The notes below the pieces were generated by a model. That model saw only the letters and a program-made list of their open reading frames with translations, was not told where the DNA came from and made no database searches. From Porticoccaceae bacterium (lineage in GTDB: Bacteria > Pseudomonadota > Gammaproteobacteria > Pseudomonadales > Porticoccaceae), in contig PALW01000036.1 of assembly GCA_002710745.1 (NCBI GenBank), positions 6,931 to 17,073 of the forward strand: a DNA stretch of 10,143 nt, given 5' to 3'. The first letter of the stretch is position 1. Every line of letters starts with the position of its first letter. Below, piece by piece: positions 1 to 6,860 of this stretch. Both the position numbers and the translations under genes were made by a program.

Positions 1-43
1 TAACTTTCTTCCGCAAATACCTCAACTCATTTAAATCCAACCT

Positions 44-1114
44 TTATTGTTTGTAGTCTAAAAGAGCGTATATCGCAAAAGAACCGAGCCAATGACCACC
101 CTCATAGCTATCATTAACCAGATTGGGCAAAGAATATTTAATGTGAGTTTCAGCAACTCGACTCAAGTATTCATACTCTGAATATTGATTTGCGAGCCCT
201 TTTAAAGCCCATGCTCGACTAAAATTCAAGCCATCCAGATGAACTAATTTACCATCACTGCGATCGCTTACTCGCCCAACTTCCAAAACAAACTCTTTGG
301 ACACTAATGATGGTAGAAAGTTGTTTGCCCACTTTTTAAATGTATCTTTTGGCAAAATCCGTCTCATCAGATCAAGCTCTGTCAAACAGGGCGATAAAAA
401 ATCGTAACCACTTGGTTCCCAAGTAATAGGACAATCTTTATCGCTTAGATAAAAATCCCTGGTTCGAGTTTCTATTGCCGATCGCAAGTTTTTATCACCC
501 ATTAAAACGGCATAATCCCAAGCAAACGTTAGCCCAAATGCAGTATTTGAGTGCTCTCCAACTCTTATTGGGTAAATTAATTTAGGTAAATGATTAATAT
601 ATAGTTTTGAGATCTCACTAGCTAACGGCCTCAAACTATTTTCTAATTTCCGAGCCAAAGGATCATCCCAAGTATGAATTTCGCTCGCTAATTCTAATAA
701 CCACGCCCAACCATAAGGCCTTTCCCAAGATGGATTTTCCCGCACATATTTGAGCTCTCTTTGTATATTTTTATCTGTTAAATGTTTCTCTAAAATACTT
801 TTTGCGTGATCTGCGCCCTCAATTTCAGGGAAAGATTTTAGTAATCTTACAAGTGACCAGTGCCCATGAACTGCAGAGTGCCAATCAAAGCATCCATAAA
901 AAGATGGATGAAGTGTTCTGGGTGATAAGAGATCATCATCACTATTGAGGACCTGCCCTAATTTATTAGGGTATTCAACTTCCACGCACGAAAGGGGTAA
1001 TTCGAGTAAATTCGATGCTTCGTTATTCGATAAATCTATACTCTCAGATTGAACAGTACCGCACCAAAAATAGATAACGAGGTACAACCCCATTTCAAAT
1101 TTTCTTTGTAACAT
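44..1114 (-). CDS. DUF2891 family protein, probably exported
   Basis: A 356-residue protein that I assign to the DUF2891 family from its conserved aromatic/His blocks; the family has no established function that I know of. The N terminus (Arg4, Lys5, then a hydrophobic stretch at about 8-21 with cleavage plausible near Ser23/Ser25) looks like a signal peptide, so it should act outside the cytoplasm. Conserved-looking patches are FDWHSAVHGHW (76-86), ERPYGWAWLLELA (131-143), GEHSNTAFGL (186-195), the TWEPSGYDFLSPCLTE stretch (231-246) and EGGHWLGSF (338-346). The rest is mostly helical. The His, Glu and Trp clusters would suit an enzyme or carbohydrate-binding toroid, but that is only inference. 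The ATG at 1114 has GAGAG just 4 nt upstream; an alternative ATG at 1093 would shorten the signal peptide n-region. It lies 31 nt downstream of the serine hydrolase and is probably co-transcribed with it. Confidence 0.8.
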   Translation of the reverse strand: MLQRKFEMGLYLVIYFWCGTVQSESIDLSNNEASNLLELPLSCVEVEYPNKLGQVLNSDDDLLSPRTLHPSFYGCFDWHSAVHGHWSLVRLLKSFPEIEGADHAKSILEKHLTDKNIQRELKYVRENPSWERPYGWAWLLELASEIHTWDDPLARKLENSLRPLASEISKLYINHLPKLIYPIRVGEHSNTAFGLTFAWDYAVLMGDKNLRSAIETRTRDFYLSDKDCPITWEPSGYDFLSPCLTELDLMRRILPKDTFKKWANNFLPSLVSKEFVLEVGRVSDRSDGKLVHLDGLNFSRAWALKGLANQYSEYEYLSRVAETHIKYSLPNLVNDSYEGGHWLGSFAIYALLDYKQ

Positions 1115-1145
1115 TACGCTCTCATTTTTATCTAACTTGTTAAAT

Positions 1146-2447
1146 TTATAGTAACGCCACCAATGCTCGTGCTGCCATTAACTTTGATTGATAATTGATA
1201 TTTCTTGGCGCTGCTGCACCTGGCTGATTGGAGTACCATACCATGACTGTATTCTTCGCTTTATTAATATAAATTACTTGACCATGAATCCCGGTAGCAC
1301 AAAATTCTCCTTTTGTACTATCTAAAATCCACCACATATTGTGGTACGCCTCCCAAGATTCTTCTCCATAATTTGGGTTCGAATTCATATTTAATTTGAG
1401 TTTTTCGCTGACATCAACTGCTGACTTAATCCAACCTGACGGAATTATTTGTGAGTTTTTAACTTTTCCCTCATCCCTTATCATCAAAGCGAATCTTGCC
1501 GCATCCCTCAAAGTTGAGTTCATACCGCCAGTAACAACCGGCATAAAGGCCCTATCAACTGTGAAGTATGCATCATGTTCCATACCCAACTTTGACCAAA
1601 TTCTCTCGCTAATAAACTGCTCATAAGGCTGGCCACTGATCCTAGCTATTAACCATCCAATTACATCCGCATTAGTAGAGTTATAATCAAAATCAGTCCC
1701 AGGATCTAAATTCTTATTGGGTTTGATATATTTCGATAAAAAATCATGAACGCCATAAATTTCTGTGTTTTCAGGCTGAGCATCACGCGCACCCGGAAGC
1801 CAACCCATATTCATCGCAACTGCATATTTCAGAGCGAAATCAGAATTCATATCAGTATAGGTTTCTTTAAAATCAATACTGCTTGCCATATCCAATAAAT
1901 TTTGAATGGTTACTCGCTCAAATCCACTTCCTTTTAATTCGGGAATGTATGCAGCAGGTGATTTTTTAATATCTAATTTACCTTCATCTATTAATATTCC
2001 AAGAGCGGCGCTTGCCAACGATTTACTCATTGAAAACCAAATATGCTGCTTGTGTGGTCCGAATCCATCATAGTATTTCTCATACAGGACATTATTGCCC
2101 TGAATCAGGATAACCCCCCTTGCATAGTGCGCACGAAAAAGATCTTCAAATGCCATCTCATCGCCTGATTTATCTTTAAAAACTCTTTTCCCCACTTCTT
2201 GTTTTATGGGCATATTAAGCTCATTAATTGATCCGCCTCTTGGAACCATTACCACATTCAATGGAGCACCCATATTTTGAAATGTCCATCCACTAAATGG
2301 ATAATTACGATAATTTTTCATAGTGGCCTGAGAATCTCTAATTGGTGGAGTACCCTCCATTACTGATGGAACATCGATCCCATCCTCAGCCATAAGTGAG
2401 TTTATTAGACATGGGAATGTTAAAACAAAAACTAGAAGCACTTTCAT
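1146..2447 (-). CDS. Secreted serine hydrolase of the beta-lactamase/esterase VIII (NylB-like) superfamily
   Basis: Penicillin-binding-protein/beta-lactamase-fold serine hydrolase. Numbered from the ATG at 2447 (433 aa), the SxxK motif is Ser139-Met-Ser-Lys142, the second motif is Tyr255-Asn-Ser257 (Asn usually stands at the third position in class C enzymes), and the KTG box is replaced by His388-Gly-Gln. This pattern is typical of family VIII esterases, 6-aminohexanoate-dimer hydrolase (NylB) and D-amino-acid peptidase relatives rather than true beta-lactamases. A signal peptide (about residues 1-20, ending Leu-Met-Ala) predicts periplasmic export. Start choice: a TTG at 2453 is also in frame, but AAGGA at 2458-2462 lies 10 nt from the ATG and only 4 nt from the TTG, so ATG is preferred. 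The gene follows the DUF6122 gene by 48 nt and precedes the DUF2891 gene. The substrate (amide, ester or peptide) cannot be read from the sequence. Confidence 0.88.
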   Translation of the reverse strand: MKVLLVFVLTFPCLINSLMAEDGIDVPSVMEGTPPIRDSQATMKNYRNYPFSGWTFQNMGAPLNVVMVPRGGSINELNMPIKQEVGKRVFKDKSGDEMAFEDLFRAHYARGVILIQGNNVLYEKYYDGFGPHKQHIWFSMSKSLASAALGILIDEGKLDIKKSPAAYIPELKGSGFERVTIQNLLDMASSIDFKETYTDMNSDFALKYAVAMNMGWLPGARDAQPENTEIYGVHDFLSKYIKPNKNLDPGTDFDYNSTNADVIGWLIARISGQPYEQFISERIWSKLGMEHDAYFTVDRAFMPVVTGGMNSTLRDAARFALMIRDEGKVKNSQIIPSGWIKSAVDVSEKLKLNMNSNPNYGEESWEAYHNMWWILDSTKGEFCATGIHGQVIYINKAKNTVMVWYSNQPGAAAPRNINYQSKLMAARALVALL

Positions 2448-2495
2448 CGTCAATTAATCCTTTCTTTTTATTATCATTACCTAACTATGGGCAGA

Positions 2496-2789
2496 CTACA
2501 CAAGACAATCACTAAAATCTAAAATTAGATGTATAAACAGACCGATCCCAAATAACCGCGTTTTATTTGGAATCAAAAAAAGTGCATATAAAATCATTAA
2601 ATAAGGTTCGTGAAGCGGGTGAAATCCAATACTGCATCGGTTTGGATCATAGATTGGAACCGCTATCAAGTGGTCTAAATCGATGATCATCGCCGACATT
2701 AAAAGCAGATAACTTTTTTTCCATTGTTCTTTGTAGAAGAACCAAACAACAAGTGCAGGAATTAAAAAATGCAGCGCTAGATGCAACAC
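2496..2789 (-). CDS. DUF6122 family small integral membrane protein
   Basis: A 97-residue, very hydrophobic protein with about four membrane segments (roughly 5-18, 26-36, 62-74 and 79-92), which I recognise as DUF6122-like; function unknown. Acidic and histidine residues sit at the segment ends in a regular pattern: His3 and His7 (HxxxH), Asp37-Leu-Asp39-His40, His57-Pro-Leu-His60, and His87 with Asp91 (HxxxD). This resembles the layout of YdjM/DUF457 membrane-bound metal-dependent hydrolases, so a metal-binding membrane enzyme is possible; that is inference. The start is GTG, placed so that the last base of the upstream aminotransferase stop is the first base of the GTG (TAGTG on the minus strand). 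This implies translational coupling, and AGG a few bases upstream could serve as a weak ribosome site. No ATG lies near enough to be a better start. Confidence 0.78.
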   Translation of the reverse strand: MLHLALHFLIPALVVWFFYKEQWKKSYLLLMSAMIIDLDHLIAVPIYDPNRCSIGFHPLHEPYLMILYALFLIPNKTRLFGIGLFIHLILDFSDCLV

Positions 2790-4204
2790 TAAAAGCCTGT
2801 TACTCCAGTTGGAACAGCTGGATAATCGCCGACCAAAACAGCACCAGAATCAACTTCAAAAATTGCACTTTCAATAATATCGAAAGCCTCACTAAAAACT
2901 TTTTCTGCCATATTCAAGGCTGGGTACATTCTTACAGTAGATTCCGAATCACAAATAGCCCAGACACCATTTCTTAGCATCTGATCTCTCACTGTTCTGG
3001 CAATAAAACTGTTATCCCAACCTTCTTTAATTTTTTCATTATCTGGAAAAGCAAAAGAGACTCCCATTAGTAAGCCTAGTTGTCTAACCTCACTAACAAT
3101 CGAATATTTTTTTACCCAAGTTGCCATTCTTTTTTTTGCAATCTCAGCTAGCTTTTCTGCATGTTCAATCACATTATCACGCTGATAGATTTCCAAGGTT
3201 TTCAATCCAGCCGCACAACCTGCTGGTGTTCCTGCAAAGGTACTCCCTGAACTCGCTGAAGGATTATTACCTAGTATCTCATCTCTAGTTGCAACACCAG
3301 CGCAAGGTGCAATGCCTCCAGAAAGATTTTTGCCGACTATTAACATATCTGGAATGACATCATAATGATCAACTCCCCACATCTTTGCTGTTCGACCCAA
3401 ACCAGTTAAAACCTCATCTGCGATCATCAACCATCCATGTTTGTCACAAATCTTCCTAATACCTTCAATAAATTTATTTGAAGGAATCCAATTTCCACCC
3501 TCTGCCAGGCCAGGCTCAACTAGCACCGCTGCTATATTTCCTGACGGAACTATATATTCCGGAATATGATGATCAAGATGCCACAAACAATAATCCACAT
3601 ATTGATCATGTGACATACCTGCAGGGATATTTTCACTATGCGGATATGGAGCTTTTACAACACTTCCATCCCATGGCTCCATATAAATATTATGCTCACT
3701 TGTATATCCGCTGATCATTTTTGTCGCCAAACTCGCGCCATGAAATGAAGAAGCAAAACTGACCACATAACGCCTTTTTTTAAAACATAATGCGGTATGA
3801 ACTGCAGACTCCACGGCCTCAGTTCCTGACACCTCATAGGTAAATCTTGACAACTGTTTACCCGGCATGATTTCCGCAAGCTTTTCTGCGAGCTCAAACC
3901 TTAAGGGGTGCTCCCAATGGTAGCCATATCGTTCGTTAGCTAATCTGACTGCCTCCAAAATTTCGGGATGACAATTACCAAGAGGGTTCGTTGCCCAACC
4001 GTTTTGAAAGTCAATAAATTTATTACCGTCCAAATCCCAAATATGATCACCCTTTGCGCGATCTAACATGATTTGTGCAGGTGGTTTAAAACCTCGGCTG
4101 TTGGAGCGTTTCGCATCCAATTCATAAGTTAAACCATGCTTGAAATAGGATTTACAGGAATGTAAAAAAGCCTTGGTTTTTTTGCCAGGTAAATCATACG
4201 TCAT
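2789..4204 (-). CDS. Class III PLP-dependent aminotransferase (glutamate-1-semialdehyde aminomutase-like subgroup)
   Basis: A 471-residue fold-type I enzyme of aminotransferase class III, cytoplasmic. Visible features are the cofactor phosphate loop VSGTEAVESA (125-134), SFHGAS (153-158), Asp263-Glu264 in IADEVLTGLGRT (261-272), which contacts the pyridine nitrogen, and the Schiff-base Lys292 in VGKNLSGG (290-297). GSTFAGTPAG (320-329) supplies the second phosphate contact from the partner subunit. The KNLSGG and GSTFAGTP motifs resemble glutamate-1-semialdehyde aminomutases and assorted amine:oxoacid transaminases more than the SpuC-type enzyme at 4767-6152. The substrate is unknown; given the neighbours, an amine or amino-acid intermediate of the amine-catabolic locus is likely. 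It is the first gene of the left minus-strand unit, downstream of the divergent region with a candidate operator, and its stop overlaps the DUF6122 start. The ribosome site is weak (GAAG shortly upstream of the ATG). Confidence 0.9.
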   Translation of the reverse strand: MTYDLPGKKTKAFLHSCKSYFKHGLTYELDAKRSNSRGFKPPAQIMLDRAKGDHIWDLDGNKFIDFQNGWATNPLGNCHPEILEAVRLANERYGYHWEHPLRFELAEKLAEIMPGKQLSRFTYEVSGTEAVESAVHTALCFKKRRYVVSFASSFHGASLATKMISGYTSEHNIYMEPWDGSVVKAPYPHSENIPAGMSHDQYVDYCLWHLDHHIPEYIVPSGNIAAVLVEPGLAEGGNWIPSNKFIEGIRKICDKHGWLMIADEVLTGLGRTAKMWGVDHYDVIPDMLIVGKNLSGGIAPCAGVATRDEILGNNPSASSGSTFAGTPAGCAAGLKTLEIYQRDNVIEHAEKLAEIAKKRMATWVKKYSIVSEVRQLGLLMGVSFAFPDNEKIKEGWDNSFIARTVRDQMLRNGVWAICDSESTVRMYPALNMAEKVFSEAFDIIESAIFEVDSGAVLVGDYPAVPTGVTGF

Positions 4205-4233
4205 AATCTTCAGCGCCTATCAAGAATAAACTT

Positions 4234-4254
4234 AGAAATGAACATGTCATTTCT
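4234..4254. promoter_or_regulatory. Perfect inverted repeat in the divergent intergenic region, candidate operator
   Basis: AGAAATGA (4234-4241) and TCATTTCT (4247-4254) are exact reverse complements separated by 5 nt. The dyad sits in the 111-bp gap between the divergently transcribed aminotransferase (start 4204) and GNAT (start 4316) genes, 29 nt and 61 nt from their start codons. A 7-bp direct repeat ATCAAGA flanks it at 4219-4225 and 4259-4265. No T tract follows, so it is not a terminator. The spacing and length suit a dimeric repressor or activator; the regulator itself is not in the window. Confidence 0.45.
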
Positions 4255-4283
4255 TGGAATCAAGATAACACAAATGATATTGT
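4254..4283 (+). promoter_or_regulatory. Candidate sigma-70 promoter for the GNAT gene
   Basis: TTGGAA (4254-4259) and TATTGT (4278-4283), spaced by 18 nt, each match four of six consensus positions. The -35 element abuts the inverted repeat at 4234-4254, which would suit repression or activation at this promoter. A second short dyad, GTATT-G-AATAC (4282-4292), lies at the -10 end. The match is weak and the region AT-rich, so this is tentative. Confidence 0.25.
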
Positions 4284-4299
4284 ATTGAATACTGATTGA

Positions 4300-4306
4300 A
4301 AGGGAG
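4300..4306 (+). promoter_or_regulatory. Shine-Dalgarno site of the GNAT gene
   Basis: AAGGGAG lies 9 nt upstream of the ATG at 4316. It is the clearest ribosome-binding site in the window and fixes the GNAT start. Confidence 0.7.
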
Positions 4307-4315
4307 TTTATTTAC

Positions 4316-4777
4316 ATGCAAAAGATTAATGTTCGCGAAGCAACTTTAGATGATTTAAATGGCGTAGCAGTAATGTTTGATCAATATCGCCAATTTTATG
4401 ATCAGACGGCAGATCTTGAACTTGCAAAAAACTTTATTAAGTCTCACCTGCAAAAAAGCACATCAATTATTTTTTTAGCATCATCAGAGGGAACTAACTG
4501 TGGATTTGCTCAGCTTTACCCAACATTTTGCAGTGTTGAAGCATCTCCTATTTTAGTCTTATATGATTTATTTATTTTGCCAAAATATAGAAATCAAAAA
4601 ATTGGCTCAACTTTGTTAGATCACTGCCTCGAACTCGCTAAAAAAAGAGGTGCATCTCGGATTGATTTAGAAACATCATTTGATAATACTGGTGCTCAGA
4701 GACTTTATGAGTCAATTGGGTATGAGAGAGATAACGAGTTTTATAAGTATTCTTTGGAAATAGATTCTACGGTATAG
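4316..4777 (+). CDS. GNAT family N-acetyltransferase
   Basis: A 153-residue single-domain Gcn5-related acetyltransferase that would transfer an acetyl group from acetyl-CoA to an amine. The N-terminal strand INVREATLDDL (4-14) opens the fold. LYDLFILPKYR (82-92) is the central strand, followed by the acetyl-CoA pyrophosphate loop Arg92-Asn-Gln-Lys-Ile-Gly97; the first glycine of the usual RxxGxG/A is replaced by Lys95. NTGAQRLYESIGYE (124-137) is the standard motif B with its Asn, Leu-Tyr and Gly. Residues 20-31 are rich in Tyr, Gln and Asp and may form the acceptor site. It is the only plus-strand gene here, wedged between two aminotransferase genes, and its last 11 bp overlap the 3' end of the right-hand one. 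The context suggests an amine or amino-acid acceptor, but the family is too broad to say more. Confidence 0.88.
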   Translation: MQKINVREATLDDLNGVAVMFDQYRQFYDQTADLELAKNFIKSHLQKSTSIIFLASSEGTNCGFAQLYPTFCSVEASPILVLYDLFILPKYRNQKIGSTLLDHCLELAKKRGASRIDLETSFDNTGAQRLYESIGYERDNEFYKYSLEIDSTV

Positions 4778-6152
4778 CAATACCATTTTTTTTAAGATCC
4801 TTCATTGTCAACTCTAGGCCTTTTCTGAGTATCGATATCAAATCATCAATTTCTTCTCTGCTTATAATAAGAGGGGGAGAAATAATGCAAATATTTATGA
4901 AAGGCCTGACCAAAAGACCCATCTTTTGACAATGCTTATCGACTAAACCACCAACTGCATAGTCTTTATCTAGAAGATCTTCTTCATCCTTGCCTTTAAC
5001 GGTCATTTCAACGGCAGCCATCAAACCATGACCCCGAACATTTCCAACAATTGGTATATCGTTCAATGTTTGCAACTGCTGTTGGAAGTAAGGTCCGACT
5101 TCTGAGACATGTTGTAAGAGATTTTCAGATTCTAGTATATCCCAACTTGCTAGTGCCGCAGCACACGCAACAGGGCTTCCAGACCAAGTATATCCGTTGG
5201 AATATAGACATCCATCTGCTTCATCTCCTGAGAATGATTCCATATATTTCTCAGAAACCGCATACCCCCCCATTGGAATATATCCCGAGGTAATTCCTTT
5301 AGCAAAAACAATGATGTCCGGAATAACACCAAACACTTTTTCTGAAGCAAACCAATGTCCCAATCTCCCAAATGCGGTCACCACCTCATCAGCAATAAAA
5401 ACAATGTCATGCTTTTTTATCGTCTGCCAACAGCGATAATAATAATTTTTAGGAGGGACAATCACTCCTCCACTTGCAAGGATCGGCTCAGCAATAAATC
5501 CCATTATATTTTCTGGTCCCACCTCCACTATTTTCTCTTCTAATTCATTTATTAAGAAATCACAAAATTCTTCCTCAGATTTGAATTGTGGAAAATAAAA
5601 ATGACAAGGTGCTGATAAGAAATGAATGCCATCTTTTTTGACATCCATCGCGGTTTTATCTCTCTCTTTGCCAGTCACAGAGGCAGAGAGATAGGTGCTG
5701 CCATGATAAGCCTTCTCTCGAGTTAAGATTTGTTTTTTTGTATTTTTACCTTTAATGTTATTTGCGAGCTGGCAGAGTCTTAACGCAGAATCAACCGCTG
5801 TTGAACCGCCTGTTGTAAAGTAAATTCTATTTAAATCTCCCGGCGTGTTCTCGGCGATCCTTTTTGCTAATTCAGTCTCTTTATTATTTATTAAAGTAAA
5901 TGACGTCGCGTAGCTCAAGTTAAGCATCTGTTGGGAGACAGCATCAGCAATTTCTCTACGTCCATAGCCCGTCTGCATGCACCACATACCAGCCGGTCCA
6001 TCTATCATTCTATTTCCATCAGAATCGAAAATGTAAATCCCATCTCCCTTGACAATTACCGAGCTCGAGTCATCATGACCCAATTCGGACAAGTCGCCCC
6101 AAGGATGTAGCAAATTTTTATTATAAATTTCTCTATGCTGTTTGGTTTTCAT
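4767..6152 (-). CDS. Class III aminotransferase, SpuC-like (polyamine or omega-amine:pyruvate transaminase type)
   Basis: A 461-residue PLP-dependent class III aminotransferase, cytoplasmic. Seen in order: WGDLSELG near the N terminus (18-25), the GPAGMWCMQTGYGR substrate/cofactor region (52-65), the phosphate loop TTGGSTAVDSALR (113-125), AYHGST (148-153), Asp255-Glu256 in the ADEV motif, and catalytic Lys285 in AKGITSGYIPMGG (284-296), then GYTWSGSPVACAAA (320-333). The AKGxTSGYxPMGG signature is typical of SpuC-type putrescine/cadaverine:pyruvate and related omega-transaminases, so it may act on a diamine, GABA or beta-alanine-like product released by the upstream genes. It overlaps the amidotransferase stop by 20 nt, indicating co-transcription and probable translational coupling. 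Its final codons also encode the hairpin and T tract that appear to terminate the opposing GNAT transcript. Exact substrate pair not determinable. Confidence 0.92.
   Translation of the reverse strand: MKTKQHREIYNKNLLHPWGDLSELGHDDSSSVIVKGDGIYIFDSDGNRMIDGPAGMWCMQTGYGRREIADAVSQQMLNLSYATSFTLINNKETELAKRIAENTPGDLNRIYFTTGGSTAVDSALRLCQLANNIKGKNTKKQILTREKAYHGSTYLSASVTGKERDKTAMDVKKDGIHFLSAPCHFYFPQFKSEEEFCDFLINELEEKIVEVGPENIMGFIAEPILASGGVIVPPKNYYYRCWQTIKKHDIVFIADEVVTAFGRLGHWFASEKVFGVIPDIIVFAKGITSGYIPMGGYAVSEKYMESFSGDEADGCLYSNGYTWSGSPVACAAALASWDILESENLLQHVSEVGPYFQQQLQTLNDIPIVGNVRGHGLMAAVEMTVKGKDEEDLLDKDYAVGGLVDKHCQKMGLLVRPFINICIISPPLIISREEIDDLISILRKGLELTMKDLKKNGIAIP
4771..4793 (+). terminator. Candidate intrinsic terminator of the GNAT gene, embedded in the aminotransferase 3' end
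   Basis: GGTAT (4771-4775), loop AGCA, ATACC (4780-4784), then A and eight T (4786-4793). The GNAT stop codon lies at the stem/loop junction (4775-4777). The 5-bp stem is short, but the T8 tract is strong. On the minus strand the same bases code the Lys-Lys-Asn-Gly-Ile-Ala-Ile-Pro end of the aminotransferase, and no T tract follows the hairpin in that direction, so it should act on plus-strand transcripts only. Confidence 0.45.
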
Positions 6153-6855
6153 AAAGCTTGCTTACCCATTTTCCATACAAAACATCCGCTGTTCGATTAA
6201 GTAATTCTATCTTTTTATCCAATGATGCTTTGATCTGGTCAAAATTTTGAATACCTTTCTTGCTTGTTTCCAAGTAATTTTTCCAAGACTCCGACCAATC
6301 ATTCACTAAAAATGAGGTCATTTCCACATGACATTGCATAGCAAGCACATTTTTTTTATATACAAATGCCTGATTACGACAAATTTCACTGGAAAATAAC
6401 AGGTCCGCACCATTTGGCAGAGCAAACGTTTCATTGTGCCAATGAAACATAATAAAACTTTCATCAATACCGTTTAACCATTCTTTTGCTACATTATTTC
6501 TCTCTTGAAAGCATGTATGCCATCCGATTTCCTCACACGAATTTCTAGTTACTTTCGCATTCAATGCAACACTTATTAATTGACCACCCAGGCAATGACC
6601 CATTATTGGGATATCTCTTTTCAGTGCCTGTTTAATGATATCAATCTCCTTTTTTAGCCAGGTCAGATTATCATTCACGCTCATAGTCCCACCCATAAAT
6701 ACGAGCCCAATCACATCGTCTAAACTAGGAGGGATATCACCTTTGAATAATCGTACTAGTTTGAAAGGAATATTATTCTGCTCAAGATAATCAGCTATGT
6801 ATCCGGGCTGATCTCCCTCCATGTGGAGGAATATAGCAACACTTTTACGCATCAT
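6133..6855 (-). CDS. Class I (GuaA-like) glutamine amidotransferase domain protein, possible gamma-glutamyl-amide hydrolase
   Basis: A 240-residue stand-alone class I glutamine amidotransferase. The nucleophile elbow is GHCLGGQ (86-92) with Cys88. The oxyanion-loop glycines are in FMGGTMS (53-59). His176 and Glu178 in QCHVEMT (174-180) complete the Cys-His-Glu triad. It carries no synthetase partner domain, and no partner synthetase lies beside it except the PuuA-like ligase, so it may hydrolyse gamma-glutamyl amides as PuuD does, although PuuD belongs to the distinct C26 family. The aniline-degradation protein AtdA2, a class I amidotransferase-like gamma-glutamylanilide hydrolase, offers a precedent. 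Tandem ATG codons open the gene 5 nt after the oxidase stop, with AGAG as a weak ribosome site, and the end overlaps the aminotransferase by 20 nt. Fold and active site are secure; the substrate is inferred. Confidence 0.88.
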   Translation of the reverse strand: MMRKSVAIFLHMEGDQPGYIADYLEQNNIPFKLVRLFKGDIPPSLDDVIGLVFMGGTMSVNDNLTWLKKEIDIIKQALKRDIPIMGHCLGGQLISVALNAKVTRNSCEEIGWHTCFQERNNVAKEWLNGIDESFIMFHWHNETFALPNGADLLFSSEICRNQAFVYKKNVLAMQCHVEMTSFLVNDWSESWKNYLETSKKGIQNFDQIKASLDKKIELLNRTADVLYGKWVSKLYENQTA

Positions 6856-6860
6856 TGTCT

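Noticed and set aside
1396..1626. Open frames on the plus strand at 1396-1626, 2753-2977, 3478-3714, 5051-5543, 6855-7160, 8471-8677 and 9773-10060, and minus-strand frames at 3715-3897 and 5150-5371
   Set aside because: All lie inside strongly supported genes in other frames, have no family motifs, and show composition typical of shadow translation.
1146..2447. Serine hydrolase as an antibiotic-resistance beta-lactamase
   Set aside because: The KTG box is replaced by His-Gly-Gln and the second motif is Tyr-Asn-Ser, which fits esterase/NylB-type enzymes rather than class C beta-lactamases.
2451..2453. TTG start two codons upstream of the serine hydrolase ATG
   Set aside because: It would leave only 4 nt after AAGGA, while the ATG at 2447 has a normal 10-nt spacing.
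4316..4777. GNAT gene as a degenerate, inactive acetyltransferase because the first loop Gly is Lys95
   Set aside because: That position varies in active GNAT proteins, and the second Gly, motif B and the full length are intact.
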